From positions 124,001 to 188,000 of the forward strand of contig CP129466.1 in the NCBI GenBank assembly GCA_030583605.1: a stretch of DNA of 64,000 nt, written 5' to 3'. Source of the DNA: Gammaproteobacteria bacterium (lineage in GTDB: Bacteria; Pseudomonadota; Gammaproteobacteria; Steroidobacterales; GCA-2729495). Of this stretch, positions 7,893-16,498 are shown piece by piece; the first letter of the stretch is position 1; every line of letters starts with the position of its first letter. The position numbers and the translations under genes were made by a program. The notes beneath the pieces are model-generated. The model was given only the letters and a program-made list of their open reading frames with translations, did no database searches and was not told the origin of the DNA.

Positions 7893-9692
7893 TCAGGAGC
7901 TGCGCGCCGTCACGTACGAACCGGGGGCATCCTCGAGTGCCGGCAGCGCCCCGGCACCGGGCACGCGCGCGGGCACCATCGGCCCGGACTGCGGCGCAAG
8001 CCAGGCATCCCAGTCGGGCCACCACGACCCCGGATGCTCCGTCGCGCCGCCGAGCCAGTCTTCGAGCTCGCCCACCTGCCCCGCGTGCTTCTCGTTGATC
8101 CAGTGCTGGTACTTGCCCTGGCTCGGCGGGTTGATTACGCCTGCAATGTGCCCGGAGCCGGCGAGCACGAAGCGCACCGGGCCACTGTAGTGGTGGCAGG
8201 CCTTGAACACCGACGCATATGGCGCGATGTGATCCTCGCGCGACGCGAGCAGGTAAATGGGGATCGTCACCTTCGTCAGGTCGACCGGCACGCCGGCGAG
8301 GGTCAGCGCCCCGGGCTTCACCAGACTGTTCCTGAGGTACATCTCCCGCAGATAGAACAGGTGACAGTTGCGCGGCATGCGCGTCGCATCCGCGTTCCAG
8401 TACAGCAGATCGAAGGGAACCGGGTCTTTGCCGAGCAGGTAGTTGTTGACGTAGAAGGACCAGATAAGGTCGTTGGCCCGCAGCATGTTGAAGGTCGCGA
8501 ACATCGCCTGGCCTTCGAGATAGCCCTTTTCCTCCATCATCTGATCGAGATTCTCGAGCTGCTGCTCGTCGATGAAGACCTGCAGATCGCCGGGATCCGA
8601 GAAATCGACCTGGGTCGCAAAGAACGTGGCCGAACGGATCCGCGTGTCGTCGCGCGCGGCCATACAGGCGAGCGCCGCGGCGAGCAAGGTACCGCCGATG
8701 CAGTAGCCGATCACGTTCATCTCGCTGACGCCGGTGGCCCGGGTGACGGCGTCCACCGCGCCGAGGACACCCTCGGTCAGGTAGTCGTCGAAGGTCTTCG
8801 CGCCCAGGCGCGCGTCGGGGTTCACCCACGAGACCACGAACACGGTATAGCCACGCTCGACCGCCCAGCGCACGAAGGATTTCTCCGGAGTCAGGTCGAG
8901 GATGTAGTACTTGTTGATCCAGGGCGGGACGATCAGCAACGGCCGCTCATGGACCTCGGCGGTGGTCGGGGAATACTGGATGAGCTGCAAAACGTCGTTC
9001 TGGTACACCACCTTGCCCGGCGTCACGGCGATGTTGCGGCCGAGCTCGAATGCGCCCGGGTCGGTCATGGTGATCTGCAACTGCCCCTGGCCCTTCTCCA
9101 GGTCGCGGCGGAAGTTCTCGAAGCCACGCGCCAGGTTCTCGCCCTGGCTTTCGATCGTCGCCCGCAGCACCTCCGGGTTGGTCAAGGGGAAATTGCTCGG
9201 CGCGAACGCATCGGCGAACTGCCGCGTGTAGAAATCAATTTTTCGCGCGGTCTTGTCGTCTACGCCCTGTACTGCGGACATCGTGCCGACAAGCCAGCGC
9301 GACGTAATGAGATACGACTGCTTGATGAAATCGAAGAGCGGGTTGGTGTCCCATTCCGGGTCGCGGAAGCGCCGGTCGCCCTTCTCGGGTTTGGCCACCG
9401 GTGCCGCCGCCTGCCCCATGAGGCGCTGCGTGGCGCTCTGCCAGAGCTGCATGTGCTGCTGCCACAGCTCGATGTTCGCCTGCATCAGCTTCGCCGGGTC
9501 GAAGTACATGGTCTTGCCGGCTTCGGCCAGGGTGCCGCCGACGTTCAGGGGATCGAGCTTGCGCATCACATCACCCGGCGCGCTGAACGCCGCAGTGAAC
9601 ATCTCCTGATTGCGCTGCATCAATTGCCTCATGTCCTCGGCAATCCGTTGGAAATCCGGCTGGGGCGGTTCGGGGGTCGGTTTGGCGCTCAT
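7893..9692 (-). CDS. phaC: Class I polyhydroxyalkanoate synthase PhaC
   Basis: 599-residue polyester synthase that polymerises (R)-3-hydroxyacyl-CoA on granule surfaces. The lipase-like box is GYCIGG with nucleophile Cys331; the other triad members are Asp in ASREDHIAPY and His in GSGHIAGVINPP. The N-terminal PhaC domain and the PPWINKYYILDL stretch are typical of class I. The length matches class I synthases (about 560-600). The start ATG at 9692 lacks a strong ribosome site. phaR lies 40 bases upstream on the same strand, so the two probably share a transcript. Confidence 0.97.
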   Translation of the reverse strand: MSAKPTPEPPQPDFQRIAEDMRQLMQRNQEMFTAAFSAPGDVMRKLDPLNVGGTLAEAGKTMYFDPAKLMQANIELWQQHMQLWQSATQRLMGQAAAPVAKPEKGDRRFRDPEWDTNPLFDFIKQSYLITSRWLVGTMSAVQGVDDKTARKIDFYTRQFADAFAPSNFPLTNPEVLRATIESQGENLARGFENFRRDLEKGQGQLQITMTDPGAFELGRNIAVTPGKVVYQNDVLQLIQYSPTTAEVHERPLLIVPPWINKYYILDLTPEKSFVRWAVERGYTVFVVSWVNPDARLGAKTFDDYLTEGVLGAVDAVTRATGVSEMNVIGYCIGGTLLAAALACMAARDDTRIRSATFFATQVDFSDPGDLQVFIDEQQLENLDQMMEEKGYLEGQAMFATFNMLRANDLIWSFYVNNYLLGKDPVPFDLLYWNADATRMPRNCHLFYLREMYLRNSLVKPGALTLAGVPVDLTKVTIPIYLLASREDHIAPYASVFKACHHYSGPVRFVLAGSGHIAGVINPPSQGKYQHWINEKHAGQVGELEDWLGGATEHPGSWWPDWDAWLAPQSGPMVPARVPGAGALPALEDAPGSYVTARSS

Positions 9693-9732
9693 GTCGGGTT
9701 CGCGATTCGGTTGACGGCTGGCTCAGGTGCGC

Positions 9733-10191
9733 TCACGGTTTCTTCGCGCGGTTGGCGGTCATCGCATCGAAGAACGCTTTTTGCATGTCCGCCCAGGCGC
9801 CGAGGTTCTGGGCAGCCATGTTCTGCATGGTCGCCATTGGCGTGCGGGCCAGCATGTCGCGAAACTGGTCCTGCATGGTCTTCTGCTGGTTGAGGAAGGA
9901 CTCGACGCTGCTCTCGAGAAACTGGGCCATGAATTCCTGCATGGGATTCCCATAGAAGCGGATGATGTGCCGGAGCATGCCGGCGCTGAGAATGGGCCGG
10001 CCGCCCTGCTCCTGCTCGGAGATCACCTGCAGGAGAATGCTGCGCGTGATGTCCTGCCCGGTGGTGTCGTCGACCACCACGAGTTCCTCGCCGTCCACCA
10101 CGAGCTGGCGTATGCCCTCGAGCGTCACGTGCTTGCTGGCGTGGGTATCGTAGAGACGCCGGTTGGCGTATTTCTTGATGGTCCTGGGCAT
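9733..10191 (-). CDS. phaR: Polyhydroxyalkanoate synthesis repressor PhaR
   Basis: 152-residue DNA- and polymer-binding repressor of phasin genes and of itself. The N-terminal PHB/PHA accumulation DNA-binding domain is clear (IKKYANRRLYDTHASKHVTL), followed by the accumulation-regulator domain (GMLRHIIRFYGNPMQEFM). The C-terminal part is rich in Gln and Met. It is read just before phaC and 366 bases after the phasin gene. Its own promoter carries a match to the known PhaR target (see 10213-10269), in keeping with autoregulation. Confidence 0.96.
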   Translation of the reverse strand: MPRTIKKYANRRLYDTHASKHVTLEGIRQLVVDGEELVVVDDTTGQDITRSILLQVISEQEQGGRPILSAGMLRHIIRFYGNPMQEFMAQFLESSVESFLNQQKTMQDQFRDMLARTPMATMQNMAAQNLGAWADMQKAFFDAMTANRAKKP

Positions 10192-10212
10192 ACCCGGAGT
10201 CTCCGCTGCTTT

Positions 10213-10269
10213 TTGCCTTGCAGGATTCTAACCGGTTTTTTGCGTTCGCAACAAAGACCGGCCGGTCTT
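10213..10269 (-). promoter_or_regulatory. phaR promoter with putative PhaR operator and 16-bp palindrome
   Basis: On the minus strand TTGTTG (10249-10254), an 18-base gap and TAGAAT (10225-10230) form a plausible sigma-70 promoter. TTGC-CTT-GCAG at 10213-10223 overlaps the expected start point and matches 7 of 8 fixed bases of the published PhaR target CTGC-N3-4-GCAG. Directly upstream of the -35 element is a perfect 16-bp palindrome, AAGACCGGCCGGTCTT (10254-10269), of unknown partner. Confidence 0.5.
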
Positions 10270-10442
10270 GGTGCAGGTGCAAAAAAGCGCTTGTCTATCC
10301 CGGTCACACGCCCGACACGCGATCTGGCCGGGCCGTACCGGTGCCCAATGGCAGAGCAGGACACTTCCCTGTGCCCTGCGCCCAAAATACGGGATCTTGA
10401 GTCGATCTTCGGGAATAAGGCCGTTCATCGACCAGAAATGGC

Positions 10443-10487
10443 GCGGGAGTCGCACCCGGCATGAGCCATCCCGGGCGCGACTCCCGC
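10443..10487. other. Long inverted repeat downstream of the phasin gene
   Basis: GCGGGAGTCGC (10443-10453) and GCGACTCCCGC (10477-10487) form an 11-bp perfect stem, extended inside by a 5-bp CCCGG/CCGGG stem after one mismatch. It lies 71 bases past the phasin stop. It could end the phasin transcript or protect its 3' end, but no T tract follows. The rest of the phaR-phasin gap (10270-10557) shows no gene. Confidence 0.5.
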
Positions 10488-10557
10488 ATCCAGACCAGTG
10501 ATCCTGGCTACATTCCCTGCGGGGCTGGCAGCAGGCCGCCGCCAGTGTCCCGCGACG

Positions 10558-10902
10558 TCAGGCGGCCTTTTTCGGCGCGCGCTTCTCGGCCACCACGTTG
10601 GCGGTCGCATCCTGGGCGACGCGGGCGATCTCGGCGTACTCCTGGGTGCGCTTGACGAGTTTCTCGCCGAACGCCTTGGAGCTGGCGATCTGCCGGCCGA
10701 CGTAGTCGTTGACGTCGGAAACGTGGGCGGACAGCTTGGCCTGTTCCACGGCGAACTCAATGCAGTCGCCAAGGACGGCGTAGTTCTGGCGCGCCAGGCG
10801 CTCGAAGGTCTGTGCGGCAACGTCATTGAACGCGCGGAACGGCTCGAACGCGTCGCGCTGGTAATCCATGTACTTCTGAATCTGGTCGTTGTAACCGGTC
10901 AT
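10558..10902 (-). CDS. Phasin (PHA granule-associated protein)
   Basis: 114-residue amphipathic, mostly helical protein of the phasin family that coats polyester granules. The middle resembles the Phasin_2 domain (FRAFNDVAAQTFERLARQ) and the C-terminus is Lys/Ala-rich (VAEKRAPKKAA). ATG 10902 is chosen because AGAGGAGA precedes it by 6 bases; an upstream in-frame start would add a non-phasin leader. It is preceded by two strong candidate promoters in an unusually AT-rich stretch, as expected for an abundant protein repressed by PhaR. Confidence 0.9.
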   Translation of the reverse strand: MTGYNDQIQKYMDYQRDAFEPFRAFNDVAAQTFERLARQNYAVLGDCIEFAVEQAKLSAHVSDVNDYVGRQIASSKAFGEKLVKRTQEYAEIARVAQDATANVVAEKRAPKKAA

Positions 10903-10948
10903 GCTGCTCTCCTCTGAATGCAGTGTTGGGTCTCTGAAACCAGCGCGC

Positions 10949-10977
10949 ATTATGCCGCGGGTTTTCTTGCGGTGCAA
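10949..10977 (-). promoter_or_regulatory. Proximal phasin promoter
   Basis: Minus strand: TTGCAC (10972-10977), exactly 17 bases, then CATAAT (10949-10954), a 5/6 match to the -10 consensus. The predicted start is about 40 bases ahead of the phasin ATG. Confidence 0.5.
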
Positions 10978-11003
10978 GAGAATGTTTTAATAATGCAGTT
11001 TAT

Positions 11004-11073
11004 TGACAGTGTCATTTTAATTTATTGATTTATATGTATTTGTAAATTCACCGTCAAATCTGGTGCTTAAGCA
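11004..11073 (-). promoter_or_regulatory. Distal phasin promoter with candidate operators
   Basis: Minus strand: TTGACG (11052-11057), 17 bases, TATAAA (11029-11034), the best sigma-70 match in the window. The perfect palindrome TGCTTAAGCA (11064-11073) lies just upstream and fits the TGC-N4-GCA core of the PhaR target. TGACA-G-TGTCA (11004-11014) lies just after the expected start. The whole 10975-11060 stretch is strikingly AT-rich. From 11074 to 11336 I see no gene or clear signal. Confidence 0.55.
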
Positions 11074-11336
11074 TCTCGCAGTGCGGTAATCGATTCGGCA
11101 GCGACAGCAGGCGCTGCGCCATGTGCCAGCAGCGGGTCCGGACGCGTGCGTGGCGGCGCCGTGCACCCGGACTGTTGGCCGGAGTCAGACCCGCGGTGGT
11201 CCGCCGCGGAGCAAGCCCCAGACCCGGCAGGGTGCGTCGGGGCGGGCTATGCTAGACGCCGGTTGCCGTGGCGGTCGTCGCGGCCCGGCCTCGCTGCCAA
11301 CCGGCACCGGGGTACCACCGCTCGAACGAGGTCAGC

Positions 11337-11999
11337 ATGGGAGAAACAATCCGGCTTAAAGCCGCCGATGGCCATGAGCTCGATGCCTGGCTGGCCCGTC
11401 CCGCCGGTGCACCGCGCGGTGGCCTGGTGGTGCTGCAGGAGATTTTCGGCGTCAACCGCCACATCCGCCGCATTGCCGATTCCTTTGCGACGGATGGCTA
11501 CCTCGCGATCGCGCCCGCGCTCTTTGATCGGGTGCGACCCGGCGTGGAACTCGGCTACGACCAGCTCGAGGCCGGGCGCGACACCATGCAGGCACTCGAG
11601 CGCGCAAATACCGTGCGCGACATCAGCACAGCCGTCGCAGCCGTCCGCGAGGCCGGCAAGGTCGGGGCCATCGGCTACTGCTGGGGCGGTGCACTGGCGG
11701 ATCTCGCAGCCTGCGAGTGCGGTATCGCCGCCGCGGTGTCCTACTACGGACGCCACACCGCCACGTGGCTGGAGCTGCAGCCGCGCTGTCCGGTCATGTA
11801 TCACTTCGGCAAACTCGATCCGCTGATTCCGCCGGCAACGGTGGCAGCAATCCGGGCGGGCAGGCCGCGCGGCGTGTTTCACCTCTACGACGAGGCAGGC
11901 CACGGCTTCAACTGCGACGAACGGCATGAGTTTCACGCCGAGAGCGCCTCGCTCGCCCTGAAACGCACCCTGGAATTCCTGCGCCGCTACATTGGCTGA
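11337..11999 (+). CDS. Dienelactone hydrolase family protein
   Basis: 220-residue alpha/beta hydrolase of the dienelactone hydrolase family, whose type member opens the lactone in chlorocatechol breakdown. The nucleophile is Cys115 in GYCWGG; the acid and base fit GKLDPLIPP and the DEAGHGFNC histidine. The EIFGVNRHIRRIAD motif near residue 35 is typical. ATG 11337 follows a CGAGG site. It ends 22 bases before the UbiD-like gene and probably forms an operon with it, suggesting joint action on an aromatic or lactone substrate. Confidence 0.9.
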   Translation: MGETIRLKAADGHELDAWLARPAGAPRGGLVVLQEIFGVNRHIRRIADSFATDGYLAIAPALFDRVRPGVELGYDQLEAGRDTMQALERANTVRDISTAVAAVREAGKVGAIGYCWGGALADLAACECGIAAAVSYYGRHTATWLELQPRCPVMYHFGKLDPLIPPATVAAIRAGRPRGVFHLYDEAGHGFNCDERHEFHAESASLALKRTLEFLRRYIG

Positions 12000-12021
12000 A
12001 CAATCTGGGGGAGTGCCGCTG

Positions 12022-13683
12022 ATGGGACATGAAGCTGACAAGCAACCGCTCGACCGCCGCAGGTTCATCTCTGCGACTGCCGGTCTTGCAGCCGCCTCGG
12101 TCACCGCACCGGTACTGGCCGAAGCCACTGAACGCCCCGTGCGGGGGTCTGCAGCGGCACGCGGGGACGAGGGCCAGGCCTTCCCGTTCGACACCTTCCG
12201 CGACTGGATGCGGGCGCTCGAGCGGCACGGGCTGCTCATGCGCCTGCCGAGGCTCGACCAGGACGCCTACGAGGCCACCGCCCTCACCTACCGGCTGATG
12301 GACCGCTTCGGCTGGTACGGCGCGCCCGCGGTCATGGCCGATGAGGTCCGTATCGACGGCCAGTGGGTCCAGGGTCCGCTCATCATCAATAACCAGGGCC
12401 ACTGGGACACCGAGGCGATGCTCTTCGGGCTCGAGCCGGTGGCCGGCGACGGGCCGGCCACCTACCGGCGGGCAATGGCCCATTTCACCAAGATCCTCGA
12501 TGAGAACGGCGGCCGGTTGCCGCAGCTCTCGCCGGTCGCAATCGCGCGCGACAAAGCGCCGGTAAAGGAGCGCGTCCTGCGCGGCGATCAAATCGACCTC
12601 ACGAAGTTTGCGTTCATCCAGTCCAATCCGGGCGATGCCGGGCGTTACATCAATACCGGCTCGGTCTTCACCGAAGACCCGGAGCTCGGCCTGAACTTCG
12701 GCACCTACCGCTGCCAGTTGCGCGGCCCACGGCTGATCGGCGTGAACCCTGAGCCCGGCCAGCGCGCGTGGAAGATGTTCAACGCGCAGAAGGAACGCGG
12801 CGAGAAGATCGCCCGCGTCTCCATCGTGCTCGGCCAGGACCCGATGGTATGGATGATCAGCGGCTCGCCGCTCACCAAGGGCATCCGCGACGACGAGCTC
12901 GCGCTGGCCGGCGGCTTGCGCGGCAAACCGGTCGAGGTCGTGAAATCCGAGACCAACGATCACATGATCCCGGCGCACGCGGAGATGGTGATCGAGGGTG
13001 AGGTACCCCTGCAGGAACCGATGCTGCCGGAGGGCCCCTTCGGCGAGATGTACGGCTACCTGGGACTGAAGAAGGACGAAAACTTCTGGATGCGCGTCAC
13101 CTGTGTCACGCACCGGAAGAACCCCTGGATCCTCAATCAGTTCACCGGCGTCACCCGCGGCTTCTGCACCGCCCCGATGGAGGCCTTCGCCCTGTATCGT
13201 CTGAAGAAGATGCTGCCCGGCCTCGTCGACCTGCACGGCCCGGTGGAGATCAACGGCTGGGCGTTCGCCAGCATCGACAAGACCAGGGCTGGCCAGGCGC
13301 TCGAGATCGGCCGGCGCATCGCGCAGATCGTGGGCCTGTACAAGATCGTCGTGGTGGTGGACAAGGAGATCGACGTGCTCGATCGCACCGAAGTCATGCA
13401 CACCGTGGGATCCCGCTGGCAGCCGTACCCGGCTGCCGAGATCCTGAAAGACGTCAACGGCATGCCGCTCGACCCGAGCTCGCCCAATCGTCCGAAGACG
13501 AGCAAGATCGTGATCGACGCCACCCGGCAATGGCCCGGGGAGGGCGGACCGGCCGTCTACCCGGAACGCAACCGCGACCTGCTCAGGCAGCTCGCACCGG
13601 GCGCGTTCCCGCTGGTGGACGCACAATGGGACCGCTTCGTCGCCGCCTGGGCCCATGACGGCTGCCCGCCGCGAAGCCCCTGA
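12022..13683 (+). CDS. UbiD-family decarboxylase homologue with Tat signal
   Basis: 553-residue member of the UbiD family, which decarboxylates (or carboxylates) aromatic and alpha,beta-unsaturated acids with prenylated FMN. Family marks are GDAGRYINTGSVFTEDP, NFGTYR (the conserved Arg region) and the catalytic-Glu segment PEGPFGEMYGYLG. The N-terminus is a twin-arginine signal: RRRFIS at residues 12-17, a hydrophobic stretch and PVLAEA, predicting export of a folded protein. ATG 12022 is fixed by GGGGGAG 9 bases upstream. No UbiX-type flavin prenyltransferase is in the window. Confidence 0.88.
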   Translation: MGHEADKQPLDRRRFISATAGLAAASVTAPVLAEATERPVRGSAAARGDEGQAFPFDTFRDWMRALERHGLLMRLPRLDQDAYEATALTYRLMDRFGWYGAPAVMADEVRIDGQWVQGPLIINNQGHWDTEAMLFGLEPVAGDGPATYRRAMAHFTKILDENGGRLPQLSPVAIARDKAPVKERVLRGDQIDLTKFAFIQSNPGDAGRYINTGSVFTEDPELGLNFGTYRCQLRGPRLIGVNPEPGQRAWKMFNAQKERGEKIARVSIVLGQDPMVWMISGSPLTKGIRDDELALAGGLRGKPVEVVKSETNDHMIPAHAEMVIEGEVPLQEPMLPEGPFGEMYGYLGLKKDENFWMRVTCVTHRKNPWILNQFTGVTRGFCTAPMEAFALYRLKKMLPGLVDLHGPVEINGWAFASIDKTRAGQALEIGRRIAQIVGLYKIVVVVDKEIDVLDRTEVMHTVGSRWQPYPAAEILKDVNGMPLDPSSPNRPKTSKIVIDATRQWPGEGGPAVYPERNRDLLRQLAPGAFPLVDAQWDRFVAAWAHDGCPPRSP

Positions 13684-13879
13684 CCCGGCACCACAGAGGT
13701 CTTCCCGGCCGCGGCCCCGCGAACCGTCCAACCGCACATCCACCGCAAGAAAACGCGGCGTTTATTGCTGCGCTGCTGCGCACCACCGCCCGCTCAGCCG
13801 GCGATGCCCGGGCGTAGAATGAGGGTCAGCGCCGCGCGGCCGGGTCAGGCGCGCCGCCTCCAGCGCAGGAGGTGTCACC

Positions 13880-14350
13880 ATGGCAATATCCATCACGCTG
13901 CGCGATTACCTTGATTCATTCGGGATCCAGTACCGTCTCGTCAGTCACCCTCGCTCGCTGTCGAGTTCGATGACGGCCGAAGCGGCACGGATTCCCGGCC
14001 GCAAGCTCGCGAAAGCCGTGGTGGTCGAGAGCGATGACCACCCCTACGTGGTGGTCGTCCCGGCCACGCATCGTGTCGACCTCGGTGAATTGCGTCACCA
14101 GTTCGGGCGGCTGTTCCAGCTCGCCGACGAAGCCACGCTGTCGCATGCCTTTCGCGACTGCGAGTGTGGCGCGGTGCCGGCGGCGGCCCAGGCCTTCGGC
14201 CTGCCGGTGCTGGTCGAGGAATGCCTGCTCGACTGCGACGAAGTCTTCTTTGAAGCGGGCGACCACACCGCGCTGGTGCGGATGAGCGGCCCGGACTTCG
14301 AGTACCTGATGGCTCAGGCCGGGCAGGGCCATTTCAGCCGGCCAGCCTGA
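13880..14350 (+). CDS. YbaK/EbsC-type aminoacyl-tRNA deacylase domain protein
   Basis: 156-residue stand-alone YbaK/ProX-like protein, a family that hydrolyses mischarged tRNA such as Ala- or Cys-tRNA(Pro). The conserved core is visible: GRKLAKAVVVE with its lysine, VVVPATHRVDLGEL, and the C-terminal EVFFEAGDHTALVRM segment. AGGAGGTG lies 5 bases before the ATG. The closest subgroup is the short YbaK-like hydrolases often paired with CBS or regulatory genes. It stands alone here, between the UbiD-like gene and the M48 protease. Confidence 0.88.
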   Translation: MAISITLRDYLDSFGIQYRLVSHPRSLSSSMTAEAARIPGRKLAKAVVVESDDHPYVVVVPATHRVDLGELRHQFGRLFQLADEATLSHAFRDCECGAVPAAAQAFGLPVLVEECLLDCDEVFFEAGDHTALVRMSGPDFEYLMAQAGQGHFSRPA

Positions 14351-14455
14351 TGGCACACGATACGCAGGAGGGTGTTGCGGTTCAAACCCCGGGACACTAA
14401 CGGTCGGTGCGCGGTAGCGGTGGGCGACCTCATTGATGCCGCCTGCGCACCGGGA

Positions 14456-14495
14456 GGGACATTAGTCCCGACCGCCGCGAGGTCCGCAAATGCGG
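14456..14495. repeat. REP-like hairpins
   Basis: GGGAC-ATTA-GTCCC (14456-14469) and CCGCA-AA-TGCGG (14484-14495) are two short perfect hairpins of the same style as those at 665-783. They sit in the 209-base gap between converging YbaK-like and M48 genes. No other signal is seen in that gap. Confidence 0.5.
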
Positions 14496-14559
14496 TCGGC
14501 ACCGGTCCGGCTACGTCACCGGGCGCCGCGGATCACGTCCGCGCAGCAGTTCTGACGTT

Positions 14560-16470
14560 TCACAGAGGCGGCAGCGGACAGTGCAGCACCGCGCAGACCA
14601 CGCGCAGCAGCTCGCCTTCCTCGATCGTCACCTCGCCGTCGTGAACGATCGTCGCGGCAAGCGCCGCAACGAGTTGTCGCTTCTGCGCCGGCGCCAGCCC
14701 GTCGAGACAGCGCAGCGCCCGATCGAGCGCGTTCGCCCAGCCCGGCACGAACCGGTACGCCGGCAGCGCAGGCTGGGGCTGCAGCAACGCGATGCCAGAG
14801 CGATACGCGCGCTCGCGCGCGGCGTCATCCGCGTGACCGTGCGCCGCAATGGTCGAGAACAGCGTTTGCAGTTCCGTCGTCGCACCCGCCAGCGTCACGG
14901 CGGCAGGCCGCCGTCGCGGGTCGAGGGTCTCCTCGAGATACACCCGTGCCAGCGTGGTCAGCGCGTATTCGAAGATCGCAATGGCGCCATCCACGCGACA
15001 GGATTCCGCCAGGCACTCGAGGATCGCATGCCGCTTCCCGGGTGAGAGCTCCCGCAACGGCGCGACGAGCCCCGCGAGAACCGGCAGCCGTTCGTCTGGC
15101 CGCAGCCGATCGGTCTGCGCCGCCTCCTCGCTCACCAACCCGGCCATGTCTGCGCCGAGGCGAATGCGAATCTTCGCGAGTTGCAGGTCGCGGATCTCCG
15201 TCGTCGGATAGAGCACCAGGCCGAGCAGACGAGCGGCCGCGCGCGCGGACCCGGGGACCGGCGTCCACTGCCCGGCACGCAGCGTCTCGCGCAGTTCCGC
15301 AGCACGACGAACCTCGCCCGCGCCGGGGTTCGCGACCCGGCCCGGAACCGACTGCGGGTCCAGCCGCAGGTACTGCCGGCTCAGGACCTGGGGATCGGCG
15401 AACGAATCCGGGACGCGGTCGCGCGCAGCAACCTGCACGACACCGAGCGGCTGCGGCGTAACCTCCAGGCGCAGGTCGTCGAACGCGGCCGGATCGAATG
15501 ACGGGTCGAGGGCGCGAATGCGCTCGGCCAGGGGCGGATGCGTCGCGAACCAGCGGGTCATGCCCGGCGCGAACAGCATGTGCGCCACCTCGTCGGTGTC
15601 CGGGTGCCGCAGGCGCGAGCCCTGCTGGCTGCCGATCTTGATCAGGGCATCGCACAATCCGCCGGTGTCACGCGTGAACTGTACGGACGAGGCGTCGGCA
15701 AGGAATTCGCGCTGGCGTGAGACGGCGGCCTGGATCAGGCGGCCGAAGAACACCCCGATGTAGCCGAGCAGCATGACGGCAAGGCCGGCCAGCACGAGGA
15801 GGCCCGCCCCTTCGCCACGGCGCCCGCTGATGCGGCGCGGCGCATGCCAGGTCACGGTACGTCCGGCGATCGCGATCACCAGCAGCCCGAACAGCAGTCC
15901 CATGAGCCGGATGTTCAGGCGCATGTCGCCATTGAGCACATGACTGAACTCGTGTCCGATCACGCCTTGGAGTTCCGCGCGGTCGAGCTGCTCGAGCGCA
16001 CCGCGGGTGACGGCGATCGCGGCATTCGCCGCCGTGTGGCCGGCGGCAAAAGCGTTGATACCGTCCTCCTGCTCCAGCACGTACACCGAGGGGACCGGTA
16101 CACCCGAAGCAATGGCCATTTCCTCGACCACGTTGAGCAGGCGCCGGCGCAGCGGCTCGGTCGTTTCGGCGCTCACACGCACCCCGCCGAGCGAGCGCGC
16201 GACCACCCCGCCGCCGGCGGAGAGCGACATGGTGCGGTAGAGATTCGCGATGCCAACGACTGCGAGTACCACCAGCGTCGTGACTGCAACCGACCACGGA
16301 TGTCGCGCCATCCAGGCGGTGTCGGCCAGCTCACCGCTATCAAAGAGCGCGAACAAGGTGAGCACCACGGCATTGACCGCGATCACGATCAGCAGCACCG
16401 CCGCCACGAACAGCACGACGAGCCAGCGGCTGCGCTGGCGGGCATCCGCCTGGTGCGCCCAGAAATCCAT
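14560..16470 (-). CDS. M48-family membrane metalloprotease with C-terminal extension
   Basis: 636-residue HtpX/M48-type zinc protease. Two hydrophobic segments precede the catalytic domain; the zinc site is HEFSH at about residue 176 with the downstream Glu in QREFLADASS. A second pair of membrane segments follows HEFSH (LLFGLLVIAIAG and VLAGLAVMLLGYIGVFF). The last 300 residues go beyond HtpX; the final part (IVHDGEVTIEEGELLRVVCA) resembles a TerB-like helical domain. It starts 28 bases after lemA, with which such proteases are commonly paired, so a shared membrane quality-control role is likely. Confidence 0.88.
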   Translation of the reverse strand: MDFWAHQADARQRSRWLVVLFVAAVLLIVIAVNAVVLTLFALFDSGELADTAWMARHPWSVAVTTLVVLAVVGIANLYRTMSLSAGGGVVARSLGGVRVSAETTEPLRRRLLNVVEEMAIASGVPVPSVYVLEQEDGINAFAAGHTAANAAIAVTRGALEQLDRAELQGVIGHEFSHVLNGDMRLNIRLMGLLFGLLVIAIAGRTVTWHAPRRISGRRGEGAGLLVLAGLAVMLLGYIGVFFGRLIQAAVSRQREFLADASSVQFTRDTGGLCDALIKIGSQQGSRLRHPDTDEVAHMLFAPGMTRWFATHPPLAERIRALDPSFDPAAFDDLRLEVTPQPLGVVQVAARDRVPDSFADPQVLSRQYLRLDPQSVPGRVANPGAGEVRRAAELRETLRAGQWTPVPGSARAAARLLGLVLYPTTEIRDLQLAKIRIRLGADMAGLVSEEAAQTDRLRPDERLPVLAGLVAPLRELSPGKRHAILECLAESCRVDGAIAIFEYALTTLARVYLEETLDPRRRPAAVTLAGATTELQTLFSTIAAHGHADDAARERAYRSGIALLQPQPALPAYRFVPGWANALDRALRCLDGLAPAQKRQLVAALAATIVHDGEVTIEEGELLRVVCAVLHCPLPPL

Positions 16471-16498
16471 GCTGCCGGACCGGGCCCGCCCCGCGCTG

